From contig BLZA01000009.1 of NCBI GenBank assembly GCA_013423385.1, positions 1,099,698-1,163,697 of the forward strand: a DNA stretch of 64,000 nucleotides, read 5' to 3'. This document shows, one piece after another, positions 23,809 through 36,001 of this stretch (its first letter is position 1; every line of letters begins with the position of its first letter). Below the pieces are notes generated by a model. The model saw only the letters and a program-made list of their open reading frames with translations, made no database searches and was not told the origin of the DNA. The translations under genes were made by a program, and so were the position numbers. Origin of the DNA: Naganishia liquefaciens. Lineage: Eukaryota; Basidiomycota; Tremellomycetes; Filobasidiales; Filobasidiaceae.

Positions 23809-25167
23809 TTAGATCTTTGCCTGAATTCGGTCCATCATACTCTTCGGGTCGAGCACCGCCTGCGGGTAGGGCAGCTGCGGTACCCTGACGTGGTTCTCGC
23901 CGCCGTCGACGACCTGTTGAGAATCGCAACAACGACGACAGCAAGCGGCGAGCACAGGAGGGGGGGGGGAGTAAAGCGTGTAGCAGGTGCCGTTAGCGGT
24001 TCTGCAGATCATATCAACCTGATGCGGGCGACGTACAAAGACTTGGCCGGTGATCCAATTGGCACTGTCGCTGAATAGGAACACGGCCATGGCCGCGATT
24101 TCATCTATCCTCGCACGGTTTCAGCTCGGAGCCTCGTTTTCAAGCGAGCAGACGCACCACCATCGCCCCATCGCCCGAGCGGCATCGAGTCGTGATTCCT
24201 GTCTCCCTTGGGGCTAAGCTTTGACATGCCCTCGGTCCCCGAGATCGGACGTACAGATCAAGGCAGTAACGGTAAGCATGCACGTTTGTACTCTTGTAAA
24301 GACGTTGAAGACTCATCTGGCGCAATGACGTTGCTGCGGACACCTCGCGGGCCTTCTTCCATGGCGAGTACGGCAGAAAGGGCATCGACACCCGCCTTGG
24401 CGGCCGAGACGTGTGCCTGCCATGGGAGACCTGCGCGGGAATAAGTCGTCAGTAACGGTCGGATGGACGGCAGGAGGATGTATGACGTACCTCGGTAGTG
24501 CAAAGTGGCCGAGATGTGGATGTAGGAGCCTTGAGTTTCTCGGACGTACGGCAGTGTAGCCTTGATGGTGTTGTAGGTGCCGAGCTATATCACGCGTCGT
24601 CAGTCCCAGCCCGTACGATAGCATGTCGAAACATACCAAATCAATGTCCACAACCGTCTTGAAAGCGTTCTCCGACAGTCCCTCTATCGGCGCCAAGCTG
24701 CATCACGCTCGTACTTGAGCGACGCTCGTCGCAAGCAGAGCAGCCAAGACTCACAAGTTGCCGGCAGCTCCGCAAATGACAAAGTCGATCCGACCGTACT
24801 TTTCAAATGCCTTCTTTGCGGCGGCCTTGAGATCCTCGGGCTTTCGGACGTCGGCTTGACAGGGCAGACACGAACGGCCAGTCTCCTTGGACAACTGCGC
24901 CGCGGCCTTTTCGTTTTCCGGACCGCTACGAGACAACTTTATCAGCTATTTGCAGCGGGATAGAGAGGCAACGGACACGACTTACTTTCGTCCCATGATG
25001 ACAGAGTCCGCTCCATGGAGCATCATCACCCGGATCATCTTGTACACGATCCCGCTACGTCCGCCCGTAGAGAGGACGACCTTTCCCTTGAAAATGTCAT
25101 CCCGAAAGGTGGCGGTCGTCGGGGTGACGGGCTTGATGACTTGGACGGTGGATGGCTTGAACGACAT
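23809..25167 (-). CDS. SPS19: Peroxisomal 2,4-dienoyl-CoA reductase (SDR family)
   Basis: Predicted short-chain dehydrogenase reducing 2,4-dienoyl-CoA with NADPH during beta-oxidation of unsaturated fatty acids. It starts [16 protein letters not shown]. The cofactor motif is [12 protein letters not shown], with Arg and Val where GGGSGIG is usual. CGAAGNL follows as the NAG-equivalent, then [13 protein letters not shown] and [13 protein letters not shown] with the active-site Lys region. [18 protein letters not shown] is near the end. It ends IQAKI with TAA at 23809, so the last three residues (AKI) fit the peroxisomal targeting consensus [SAC][KRH][LMI]. Introns are short and several. The usual catalytic Tyr is replaced by the stretch HVSAAKAG, as is known in this subfamily. 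Close relatives include other dienoyl-CoA or trans-enoyl reductases, so exact substrate is moderately certain. Confidence 0.8.
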
Positions 25168-25980
25168 GACGATGGAGGATCGGAGAGACGGGAGAGCAGG
25201 TCCTCTCCACCATGAGCATGACCGATGGCTATCGTTTATACTTGAACGCACAACGACAACGTAACGTAACTTGGCCGCGTGACCGGCTAACCGGGTCCCG
25301 GAGAATTCCCGATTATGCAGGACAGGGCAGGCAGGGGGCTTGAGCGGGGCGCACCCCGCGGGGTTTGGCAGGGGAGCACCCGTTACTGCGCAAGCTAGAC
25401 GATGAGTCAGCTGTCTAGCCTAGCTAATGTCTGCTCAGTTCGCCACGCCGTTCTACAGACTTGCATTTTATTGCATTCCTCTCTTGTTTCTGCGAATAGT
25501 CAGAGTGGAGAGTTGAATTGAGCTCGAAATCCCTTTGATCGCCAGGAAAAGCCGGACATGTCAGTTCAAGGGTCAAAGGGCTTTACTTCCCGCTCGAACC
25601 CGAATGAGATCAATGGATTTGTAAAGACGATAATCTTTCACTTTGGGCGATCTTATTTCCTCGGGGAATATCTGTGGTGCTAAATCGTGTCAAGTCAATC
25701 GAAGGGACTTTAGATCACTGACGACAGGTCCTCACTGAATAACTGGTCAAGAATCGATCGGGTTTCTGGCGATCTGTCCGCAATCCCGCCTTCTACTTGA
25801 ACTGATTTTCTCGGTCATCCCTTTCTCAATAGTTGAGCCCTTTCTTCATGTGCTTTGCCTATTGAGCTTTCTGCATGTCCGAATCAGATGCAATGCAGAT
25901 AAATATCGCCGCGGAGCTCACAAAAGTGACGCAAACAGCTGGATGTAGATGAGCTATCCATAGCTATCCATTTTGCCAAA
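25168..25980. other. Divergent intergenic region, about 810 nt
   Basis: Separates the reductase gene from the first secreted paralog. A GC-rich patch with a CGCACCCCGCGGGG inverted-type core lies near 25350, followed by a less GC-rich stretch leading to the start at 25981. It should hold both promoters; I see no gene. Confidence 0.45.
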
Positions 25981-26997
25981 ATGAATTCCCTTCGCCTTCT
26001 CGTAATTTGCGCCCTTGCTTTCCTCCACGTTTTGGCTGCTCCTGCAATTTGGAGGAACACCTCCCTAAATACAATCGAGAAACACGATCTGGCAGAGAGA
26101 GCGGATGCATGTCAAGCGACCTGGCCGATCCAGAGCGCGGATCCCTGGCAAGACGTCTATGATGTCGAGAAGTTCTTCGGTATGTATAATGCGTGGTGTA
26201 GCCGAGATCGACAAGATCATCATATTGATGGGTGCCCCATGTTTCAGGTCTACCAATCCCGGTCAAGGCCACCCTGTTAATGTGAGGATCAATGTTTACC
26301 GATCGCCCACCGAATCTGGCTAATGTATCTCAGGCTCAACCATCTGGACCCGACGTATCTGGTGGCTCCAGAACACAACATACCGGTGTCTGATTGCGAG
26401 CTCAGGGATAAGACACGACCCTCAAACCGGATCGACATCTATAACGCCGGAAACGTTTGTGGCATACAAGTGCGCCTGACCGCGGAAGAAGACATGAAGT
26501 GCCTGGTTCCAGAGGAAAACAAGCGCTTCGGATTGGCTCCTCTGATCATGAAGCAGGTCTACAACAAGCTCAGATTGGGTGTACAATACATCAATGTCCC
26601 CGGCAAACCTGTCGCCAACCTTGGCTTAACATGGGGCCAGTCGGATGCTACCGCTACTCAGCAATTTTTCAGCGCTGTTACGTCTGTCAAACTCGCCTCA
26701 CGAACCATCACAGAGATCAACGCTGAAGGGCCTGCCAGCCTTAGGTCAATCCTGGACAAGTACCGGACTTCTCCTGTATTTTTCAGTACATACACGACTA
26801 TTTTCGTTATCACCGGTCATGAAGGAGACGGGAAGCAACGCACTTGGCATATGCTAGGAGTTCGTTCTACACGAGAGCAAAAATGGACAGAAGAACAATT
26901 TCAGTTGTTCAAGGATTCTACCTTCTTGTATCAGGCAGAGGACGGTGGATTGGCTGCAGGGCGAGAGGAGTGTCTTCCGGCGGATATCTTAGGGTAG
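25981..26997 (+). CDS. Secreted protein of unknown family, paralog 1
   Basis: Predicted 298-residue secreted protein. The signal peptide is clear (LRLLVICALAFLHVLAAPA), followed by WPIQSADPWQDVYDVEKFFG. Exons 25981-26179, 26248-26281 and 26334-26997 join in frame; the middle exon of 34 nt encodes LPIPVKATLL. The mature part holds six or so Cys and a central CGIQVRLTAEEDMKCLV segment; no catalytic motif or known fold is recognisable. It ends AAGREECLPADILG. The gene downstream at 27959 is a diverged copy with introns at the same positions and phases. Function cannot be stated. A secreted, fast-diverging pair could be an effector or cell-wall protein, but nothing in the sequence proves that. 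Confidence 0.7.
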
Positions 26998-27958
26998 ATA
27001 CGAGGCTCAAGACAGGTTATGGATTGCTTTTGGGGCTTGCAATCTTTGTACTTTGGTACAGGTTTTGAATACGCTCTGGTATCTGCTCTCAGCTGCCGGG
27101 CTAGAACGTAGATGCTGTAAATCTGGCGCCATTCAAGGGCCAGTGATCTCGGTGACCCAGTGAATCAGTGATTGGGCAAGCCACCTGGCAACTTCAAAAG
27201 TGGATTCCGAGGGGACCCAATGACACTTTTGAGTACCTCCTCAATTGTTGCAATCACGAGCTATTCCGGATTGTATCGTCTTGCGGATTGCCCTAGATAG
27301 CGATCTACTGTGATCTTACAGTGAGAGACAGAGACAACGATCTCACAATCCAGTAGCCAATCCAGCTATCGCACTCTGCACAATCCGGAGTTTGAATAAA
27401 TAACCAACCATTGAATCACGGAACGCTAGCTAGTTTACAGTCAGCGATAAATGGATATTGAAAAAACAGAAAAATCAAAGGAGGCTGCAAAATCGCCCAG
27501 GTACACGACATGGAAAGGATTCTTTTACGCTATACCGGTGCTTTTACGCAAATTACAAAGCTTTTTGCCAAGCTGTTACGAAAAGATGCCTCAGCGACTC
27601 CCTCCGACCTCTTAGAAACTGCTGCCGTAACACATCGGTGACGCAATATCCCCCTTTCTTTACTTGACATAGCTATGTCTCCCTCTGATCGGCTGCTGGA
27701 ATGAAAGCGTGAGTGCGGGCGTGTCGCCAGGTCATTGATACTGGCCAGGCCTAGATGATTGAATATTGTTCCCGCAAGCCCTTTGTCAGGCCCTTTGAAT
27801 GTATTTTTCCCTTCGTTCAGACCGCGTCTACGTGATAACCTGATTACAAATACTCATTTCAATTCGATCCTATCATAAGCTCAATCCAGCTCTTCAACCT
27901 CTTTCAGTCACTTTTGCGAGCCAGCGATCGCGTTTTACCTTCACTTGCACTTTTCAGC
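26998..27958. other. Intergenic between secreted paralogs
   Basis: About 960 nt, richer in A/T than the flanking genes. It includes many short repeats of CAATCC/GATCTCAC type around 27240-27420. The 69-codon frame at 27458-27667 has no signature. It must hold the promoter of paralog 2. Confidence 0.45.
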
Positions 27959-28988
27959 ATGCTACCGAAAGCGTTCCTCATATCCTGCGCCCTCGCCTTT
28001 ATGGGCGCACAAGCCGCTATAATTCAGCGTGGTTAGTCTTACCTTTACTCGTCAAGGCGATTTCAGTGCATCACACATACTCATTTCCCCCGCAGCACCA
28101 GATTGCGATGCGAACAAGATGTGGCCGATACAAAGCATCCGGCCCAAAGACGATGTTATTCTCGCTGATCGATTTGTCGGTAAGTGTCCTGCGCTGAGCT
28201 CGGAAGGTTACTCATCTCCAAGAAACCCCTAGGGCTCTCGCCTCCGGTCAAGGCTACTCTCCTCATGTAAGCCGATGGCAGCCTGATATCATGATGGATT
28301 GCTAATTCTATTGTTACGGCGGCTCCGCAGGATCTTCGAGTTGCAGCCGCGGTTTTTATATGGCGGAGCAGTGACCGACAAAGTCAACGAGTGCATGCTT
28401 CGTTCAAACTCCCAGTCCATGAGGATCTACCAATGGGCTACATTTATCGATATTTGTTCCATCCGTTTTCCATTCTCCCTTCAAGTCGAGGCATTCAAGC
28501 AGCCTATTGGAGACACGTCTTTCGGTATTCTTCCACTCATTGCCGACGCGGCGTTTAAGACTCTGCACTATATGCCAGAATCGCTTACGGAATGGTCGAA
28601 CGGCTACAATCCTGAGGATATCGCTCAAGACATCCAGATCTTCTTCAGTCGGATCACGCCTGTTCCTCTAAGCATACGACTCGTATCTGAGATCATTGCG
28701 ACCAAAGATTCCGACCTCGAAAAGATCTTGGACTCAGCCCCGGAGTCTCCCGTCTTCCTCGTCACGAGATATAGTGTAAACATCCTAAGGCTGAAGGGTA
28801 CAGACGGGTGGCAAGGCTACGACATCAACAAGACATGGAAGACACTGACTTTTACGGCTGATCAGATCCGTAACTCGGCCAACGAAATGTTGCTCGTCTA
28901 TAATATAGCACAAGTCCCATTTCCGGCCGAGGGCATTCCACATCCGGTACCATGCACTGAGAGGCGGTTCTCCAATTCCACCGACTAG
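27959..28988 (+). CDS. Secreted protein of unknown family, paralog 2
   Basis: Predicted 282-residue secreted protein related to the gene at 25981. It starts MLPKAFLISCALAFMGAQAA, a signal peptide. Exons 27959-28031, 28096-28179, 28233-28266 and 28331-28988 are in frame. The segments CDANKMWPIQS and LSPPVKATLL match WPIQSADP and LPIPVKATLL of paralog 1. The third exon is again exactly 34 nt. The later region (FELQPRFLYGG, FGILPLIADAAFKTLHY, then SLTEWSNGYNPEDIAQD) aligns loosely with the other copy. An additional intron lies just after the signal peptide in this copy only. It ends CTERRFSNSTD with TAG. No known domain. Confidence 0.7.
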
Positions 28989-29324
28989 AACATGTTCCCG
29001 ATGAATTGTATTCACTATCCCTGAACTAGAAAGAGATTGCATCCTGTGTTTCGGCAGAAGGTTCGTTGAACATTTCGATCGACGATCCAAATCTAGAACG
29101 ACATGATGAAGAAGCACGTTGCACCTCTTGACAGCGCCAGAAAAGGCTTTTGCGGTAACCCCTAAGACGACCACCCTCTCGATCGCGTCGAGACCTGCGG
29201 AAGCAAATAAATCCGAGGTGGAGGCGAATCAGGCGGGATGAATTGGTCAGGAGGTGCAAGGGCTGATATTTCGTCTCCATTCCGGTGGCCACGGCTGCTT
29301 CCCACCACCAGACGGCACGACAGA
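28989..29324. promoter_or_regulatory. NAR1 upstream interval
   Basis: About 335 nt between the second secreted paralog and NAR1, in tandem orientation. It probably carries the terminator of one and the promoter of the other; no motif stands out. Confidence 0.4.
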
Positions 29325-31662
29325 ATGGCATTCTCAGGGGCACTCGTACGTACCTCGATGTGCATAGTGTCTCTCGCTGACAATCTCCCTAGACCCTTAC
29401 AGACCTGGACGACTTTCTTGCCCCGTCCCAGGCATGCATCCTCCCCGTGCGGCAGACCAACAAGGCCGCCGCACAGGCAGATGGCACCAATGCAGACGTA
29501 GGTTTCCAGCTTCTCTTCTGTATACCATGTCGCTGATCAACCCATCAGACGGAAATTCACATCGATGAGAACAACAATTACTATGAAGTCGCCATTTCCG
29601 CCAAACCGAGTACCGCCGCTGAACCGCCAACACTGACTCTGCCTGGGAAAACGACAACGGCAAAGGCATCAGACGGGAACGCCGGGGAAGCGCTTGAAAG
29701 TGCGCAGGTGGGAATACAGTCGTTAGAAGGTGGTGTGGAAAAGGCGCCTGCTGCAGGGGAAGCGTTGCAAAAGGCGGAAATCAGCCTAAACGATTGTCTC
29801 GCTTGCAGGTAAGGTCCTTTCCCCTTTATTTTCATAACGACGCTAACCGGCACATCGCAGCGGATGCGTCACATCTACAGAATCAATGCTCATCACCCTG
29901 CAGTCGCACCTGGAAGTTCAAGCCTACATCACAGCTCATCGTGCCCACCTAGACCCATCCTCGGTACAGGACGCGACACCGGACGCCCGCAAGGGTATTA
30001 TATCCATCTCGCCTCAAACACTCGCTTCGCTCTGTGCATCATACACAACCACAAATCCGCGTGCGCGTGCCCTCTCTTCACGCCGTCTACTTCGTCGCAT
30101 CCGCCACTTTCTCAGCAGACCAGATAACGGCGCGTGGACGGCCACTTGGGATACAACTTTCGCCCGACACCTCAGTCTTTTGGAACACGTCAAGGAGTAC
30201 AAGGAACGTCGAGCGATCGGCAAGGGTAAACAGGCTGCATCCAGTGCAGACTCGATGGACGGCCAAAAGGAGACTACGACGAGTTTCCGGGGCGGCGGGC
30301 TGCCCATGCTTGCTTCCGCCTGTCCGGGCTGGGTATGCTATGCCGAGAAGGCCCATGGGGAGCTGCTCGGATTTGTCAGTGCCGTGCGGAGCAGTCAGGG
30401 TGTAATGGGAGCGCTTGTCAAGCAGTGGTGGGCTGCGCGCGAGGGGAAATCGTACGTCCCCCTCTACATGGATTCTTCCTGGCGCTAATGGGGTATCCAG
30501 TCCGAACGAGGTCTATCATGTGACGGTCATGCCCTGCTATGACAAGAAACTCGAGGCTTCACGATCCGACTTTTACTCTTCCGTATACGAGACGCGGGAT
30601 GTGGACTGCGTGTTGACGACGGGTGAACTTGATCTTTTGCTGCGTGAGCGGGGTTTCGATCCGTTCGCAGCTGTCCCTGGAGAAGACGACGATGAGCGGG
30701 AACCGAATCAGGGGATCTTTCCTGAATTGCTGCAGCATCCGGGTACATCGTCCGGCTCATATTTACACGTACTTCTCGATCACCTCGCTGCGGAACATCC
30801 ATCATCGACATCACTCATCACGCGGCCGATTCGAGGGTCAGAAGACCACGTTGAATACCTTCTCGTCGACACCTCTTCGGGCGAAATCCTATTCAAGGGC
30901 GCCAAATGCTACGGGTTCCGAAACCTGCAGAATCTCGTGCGCAAAGTTGGCAAGGAAACGGGTATCAAGGGTGCTGCAGGAGGGCGTGCAGGAGCTGGAG
31001 GAAAGCTAGCAGCAGCTGTAGCAGCAAGACGTCGAGCAGGACGTGCACGAGCAGGAGCGGGAACGGAGACTGCACCATCAAGCGGGACTAGCACCCCTGG
31101 TACCGATATATCACCAGACGACCGCACGCTCGACTATGTCGAAGTCATGGCGTGTCCTGGCGGCTGCGTGAATGGCGGAGGGCAGATGAAGCCATCGGCG
31201 GCACCAGCACCTTCAACAAGTGCCGAATGCGATGAGGAGGGTTATCCAAGAATATGGGCGCAAGAAGGCGTCGAAACGGGGACACCACAAATCGAGGAGT
31301 CTATGCGATGGTCCACGAAAGCATGGGTCGCCAAAGTGGAGAATGTCTATTGGTCGGATCTGCCAACGCCACCCGCTTCGCCGCCGCCAGAGCCCGCCGC
31401 TGCAGCCAAACATCAAGCGGGCTCTTTGAAACCATTTGACTCGCTTACGGAGCTTCGCTCACTTGCGCATCAACCTGAGTTTTCACGGGCTGATGATCTT
31501 GCCAGAAGCATCATCGTGGAGACATGCAAGCCGCGTGATGGGCAGTACGCGGAAGTCATGGACGAAGAGGCGGAGCAGAAGCGGTGGGAGTTCTTGCGGA
31601 CAAGATATAGAAAGGTCGAGAGCGATATAGGTCAACTGACAGCGAGTGCTGTCAAGTGGTAG
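29325..31662 (+). CDS. NAR1: NAR1, cytosolic iron-sulfur assembly hydrogenase-like protein
   Basis: Predicted Nar1 of the cytosolic Fe-S protein assembly machinery, bridging early scaffold and the targeting complex. The first exon is MAFSGAL, joined to [30 protein letters not shown] motif provides the N-terminal cluster ligands with the upstream Cys. [13 protein letters not shown] and [13 protein letters not shown] provide the hydrogenase-type cluster ligands. Introns include 29349-29391 after GAL, one near 29500-29550, one near 29810-29860, and one at about 30451-30500 that restores [19 protein letters not shown]. An Ala/Gly/Arg-rich insertion (near 30980-31080) and a Pro-rich segment lengthen it beyond typical Nar1. 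The C-terminus lacks the short TRP/W-type ending seen in many CIA-targeted proteins and ends TASAVKW, with a terminal Trp. Confidence 0.88.
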
Positions 31663-31992
31663 TTCGATGATGCTTGTTTCCGACCACCATAGGGTATGGC
31701 ATCATGCGTCATTCGAAGGTGGAATCGATGGCGACCGGCGGCCGCTTGCCTTCCTGAGCTGTCATGAATGGAAGTGTGTCACACGCGGACCATTGCGCCT
31801 TCACAGGTATCCTTTATCGTAACTCCTCACGCTAACCTTTGTCATTCATGAGTATGGCAAGGGACTAGACTACTAGTCGTCGTTGCGCTTGATCAGCGTT
31901 AAAGTACATAAAGCGTCTGAAGGCTGTATGTGTAGTCAGCCCACTAAACGTTCGTCGATATCCCACCCCGTACTTCCCCTACCCTTTGGATC
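31663..31992. other. Intergenic, about 330 nt
   Basis: Tandem interval between NAR1 and the next plus-strand gene. No gene or clear element seen. Confidence 0.4.
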
Positions 31993-33069
31993 ATGCCGAT
32001 TCAGCAGGCCGGACACGACGATCAAGTCGCCATCATCTATGGCTCGGGCAGAGCGGGCAGCCTTTTCAGTAAGATGGGTTTATGCAGCTGACTGTTTGAT
32101 TCTTATGTTGATTATGTTGACACGTGCTCTTTAGGCGCGGCTAGAACTGAGGACAGCGACAAGACAAGTACCGAAGATGTGTCCTCCGAACTACTACGAG
32201 TGGCCCCTAGTGCACCAGCTCTACCGAGGACTCCAACGCCAGTGCAGGAAACCATCGAGGTGAATGAAACCTTCTCGGATGCCCTCGCGTTCATGGCGCT
32301 CGACCCGAAGACTGCATTTTCACCAGAGCATTGCAAGCAAAAAGTCATACGCAAATGGCTGCTGTATCTGCATGACGATATCCTGGAAAGCGTCAAGGAA
32401 CTGAACAACGGACGATTGCCTTTGAGATACCCAGGGGCGGCAGATCCAGTGAAGGATGCTCGAGATGCGATGGTTCATGCCGAGAAATTGCTATCTGCCG
32501 GCGTGATATACGCGCTTTCGCCTACTAGCGCTGGAGGCGAAGCCCCAACAAACGTCGAAGAGCGATTCAATTTCATGTATCATGTCATGAGCCGTTGCCC
32601 GCAGCTCATGATAGACATGTTGTTCTCAGCGTTCATGTTATCCCGAGGCATGATCGTGTACAAAAGACGCACTCCTGAGGGCAAACCCAAGCACAGGACG
32701 GAAGGCACTTTGCAAAAGATCATCGGCCTGGCAAACAATGTGAAGCGTGCGGCACAGAGGATCGAACTAGAAAAGGAGCACCAGTTGTTACACCTCTGTT
32801 CGGCCGTATACAAAGAAGCCAAGAATCTCGGAGTCGACATTCGCCCCGATTCCCCTCATGCGATTCGATGCGCCTTAGAACAAGCAAAGCTTGTGGGAGC
32901 TATGAAGACAGACGTCATGTTTGGCCTCTTGGACTCTTATCAAATGCGATTGCAGCAATTTGCACCACTGCCCGAAGCCGCAAGGAGATTGATGACCCTG
33001 AACATTGCCGAAGACTTGCGAGAGGACATCCAAGTCCATTGCGGCTTGGAAGTGCAGATTCTGACCTAA
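31993..33069 (+). CDS. Unknown soluble protein
   Basis: Two exons join across 32068-32134 (GTAAGA...TTTAG) to read MPIQQAGHDDQVAIIYGSG, then SLFSAARTEDSDKTSTED. The second exon is a long open frame of helical, Lys/Glu-rich sequence without signal peptide or membrane segment. Typical segments are FMALDPKTAFSPEHCKQKVIRKW, FNFMYHVMSRCPQLMIDML and ALEQAKLVGAMKTDVMFGLL. I do not recognise a domain. Length is about 310 residues. Its 3' end converges with the pseudouridine-pathway gene, leaving about 100 nt. Confidence 0.6.
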
Positions 33070-33171
33070 ACCCGGCGGCTTGTGTTGGAATATGTTGTAT
33101 ACTCGTAATACTTTGCTTCCCTTCTTGATGACCGTCTGCATACGTCCTCGTTGACCTCTCTGATACACCGA

Positions 33172-36001
33172 TTATCTGAGAGCTTCCACGTCTCCAACAG
33201 CCCTCTCGCTCATCAAACTCCGCTCGGCGCATCCCATCGCGGTATGCACGATCTGGTCGATCGATTCAGCCCAGTCTTGCCGTCTATTCAATTGCGACAA
33301 TAGTCCTCCTACGAAAGAGTCGCCAGCACCGGTCGTTGAGACAATAGAGGGCAGAGATTCTGCTGCATAGTGAGCCATTACCAGCTTCCGCGGCGCTTGC
33401 CCTTCGCCGAGCGGGAGCTTATGTATGGCTTTGGTGAATGTGCGGTTGGAGGCGATTGGCGTATTTGTTTCTTGGTCTTCTTGAATGCCCAAATACAGCA
33501 CTCCCTTGTCACCGCATTTGAGCCAGAGATTTTCAACCCATGGCAGCAAGCTGACCATCATTTGTGCGATGCCCTCTTGACTGATCCATTCCTGACCGCT
33601 TCGCTTAGCCAGGCGTTCAACGCTATTTCTCCAGTTCGAATCGAGCTCCAGCGAATCGATAAAGCTCCACCAGTGATCCGTTTCTAAAAGACCCTTGTTT
33701 CGTAAGGCGTCGTAAAGTGTCTTGAGCTCAAAGTTGTTCGGCGTGTAATGCGTAATAAGCGGACGACTAGAAGGTGCCGGCTGATGTTTCTGGATGGCAG
33801 GCAAGATGCGCAGCATTTTGGGCAAAGATGTGGGATCGTGTATGACCGGAATCCCCTGACGCTGGCATTCTTGCAAGATCTCCGACATGACTTGCGGGGT
33901 CAAGTTAGCGTCGAATGCCACCGTGCGGGGTTGATGACGAGCGAACGCGTCGACAATCTGACACACATCATGGTCCTCAGCTCGAGACCCTTCCGCACTC
34001 AATGCAGGCTCCCACTCACATCGCGAGTGGTTATGCTCTCGACTATATCCATGTCCGCCACACCGATAACTAATCCCGCTTTGTCGTCCAGTATTAGGTT
34101 ACACACCGCCGTCCTCGCGCTTCCCGCTGCCCCATTCGAAGTCCGCTCCAACAAACCGTCCGTTCGCATTCCGCACGCCTTCATTTCCCGGTCTAGGATC
34201 AGCCCGAAGGAATCGACAGAGACGCTTCCGTCTTTTGCCCGCTGAGCCCCAATCGCCGACACCAACATGACCTTGCCTTCACCCCTCGACATCCGACTCG
34301 CGCATTCCGCAATGTTGCGTCCAACACCTCCAGGCGTCAATTGGAGCTGTCCGGGCACAGTGGTATGCATGGCGGACGCAGTATCGCCGGAAGCGATGCG
34401 GGAGGTAATGTCGATAGCGGCCGAGCCAAAGACAACGATTTCAGGCTGCGTAGCGAACGGACGGGATGCAGAAGCTGGATTGGAAGAAGCGGGCGGAGTG
34501 AGCGGAAGATTTATGCCTGTGTGAGAAGACTGGTTGTAAGCGGTCAATGAGTGAGCATAGGATAACAACTCCGGCGACTTACGCTCATGGGAGCCGCCGA
34601 ACCCCCTCGCTGGAGTCGATTCAACTCCGTAGCGATCTGACCGCCGATTCTGGCATTGTTCTCGATCAAGGCGATGTCTTTTTAAAGATTCAGCGATATG
34701 GTACTCCCGTTCCTTTCGAGGACTTACTGGACTGCAGCGCGCTGCCCTTGGTCAATTCGCCAACCCGCTTCAACAACCAAGGTGTGACCTCCTTTCCTTT
34801 CTTATCGACACCCTGCTCGACAGATTCTCGTACGGCCTGCTCGACAGCTTGTTGGATGACTTCTCCTTGCGCATGAAACTCAGCTGGAATGGGACACGCG
34901 AAGAGCTGTGCTTGAGGAGTCGGAAGCGAGAGCGAAGTGTCTGTACAGCCGAAGCATCAGCCATACACGTCGTGATGAAAGGTCTCGTCAAGCTTACGAA
35001 GAAGTCCAGCCGCTTCTACTGCATTCCTGACGAAGAATGACGACTGCGGATTGTTTCATCAGCGCATTCTTACCGAGAAGGTGAGGAATCACACCTTGAG
35101 ACCCGACTTGGGACTATAGAAGGCCGGGAAGTCGTTGGTCTCTCCGATGGTGGTAACGTTCACGCCAAGGGTTTCCTGCAATGAGGAAGATCAGCTCTGA
35201 CCTTACTATGCGATCCCAGCCTCGACTGACCAACACCTCGAGCGTCAAGCCCAGATCCAAGATAGATTTGGCGCCGGCACACACCACGCCCATGGGTGTC
35301 CTTCCGAGCTCGTGGAGATCCGCACTGATATCCATGCTCCTCTCGGCACCACGATGCACGCCTCCGATACCGCCCGTGACAAACGTTTGGATACCGCAGT
35401 GCGACGCAAGCATCATCGTCCCCGCTACGGTCGTTCCGGCATCAACCTTTGAGAAGATCCCTCGCGCGAGATCACGTCGGGAAAGCTTGATCGATTTGGC
35501 GTTGACAGCCGGATCAGCGAGGTATGCGAGCTGATCGTGAGAGAGTCCGACGTGAATGCGGCCAGTGATAAGGGCTATCGTTGCGGGAATGGAAGATTGC
35601 TCTCGGATGAGGTTTTCGACGGAAAGAGCGCAGTCATAGTTGGTAGGATGAGGCATGCCTAACAAATTTCATGACGGTAGAGTAGACGTTCAGCGGAGGA
35701 TAGTATTGGAATCATGTCATTAGAGTCGGAAAGCTTGATATAGCAATCAGACGAACCATGAGTGACAATTGCGGTTTCGAGCGCAACGACCCCAGACGAC
35801 CCCGTCTCCAACGCATGCTCAACCTCTTCCGCAACAACGAGCTTGTCGCCCTGAAGCAAGTCTCAGCAAATAGTCGATTTGGCTGCAGACTTGACGTACC
35901 CATGCAGCCTTGGCTTTTGCAAGTGTCGATAAACCCGCCGCACGCAGAGGCGCAGAAGCTCGAGGTGTCCAGCTGGGCCGAGCGACGAGTCGTTGCAACA
36001 T
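33172..36001 (-). CDS. Fused pseudouridine-5'-phosphate glycosidase and PfkB carbohydrate kinase
   Basis: Two-domain enzyme predicted to phosphorylate pseudouridine (PfkB domain) and split pseudouridine-5'-phosphate into uracil and ribose-5-phosphate (glycosidase, IndA/PsuG family). The start at 36001 gives MLQRLVARPSWTPRASAPLRAAGL, a possible mitochondrial presequence. The N-terminal half has VVALETAIVTHG, MPHPTNYDCALSVENL, RIHVGLSHDQL, KLSRRDLA, VDAGTTVAGTMMLA, FVTGGIGGVHRGAE and VCAGAKSILDLGLTLEVL, all classic PsuG signatures. The C-terminal half has VVFGSAAIDI, TPGGVGRNIAE and the PfkB anion-hole motif STTGAGDSFVGGLL near the end. Many short introns split it. Fusion of these two steps in one chain is known in eukaryotes. 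It converges on the gene at 31993. Confidence 0.88.

Noticed and set aside
25340-25380. Rho-independent-type GC-rich hairpin
   Set aside because: The CGCACCCCGCGGGG word can pair, but such terminators are bacterial and the position is upstream of a gene in fungal DNA.
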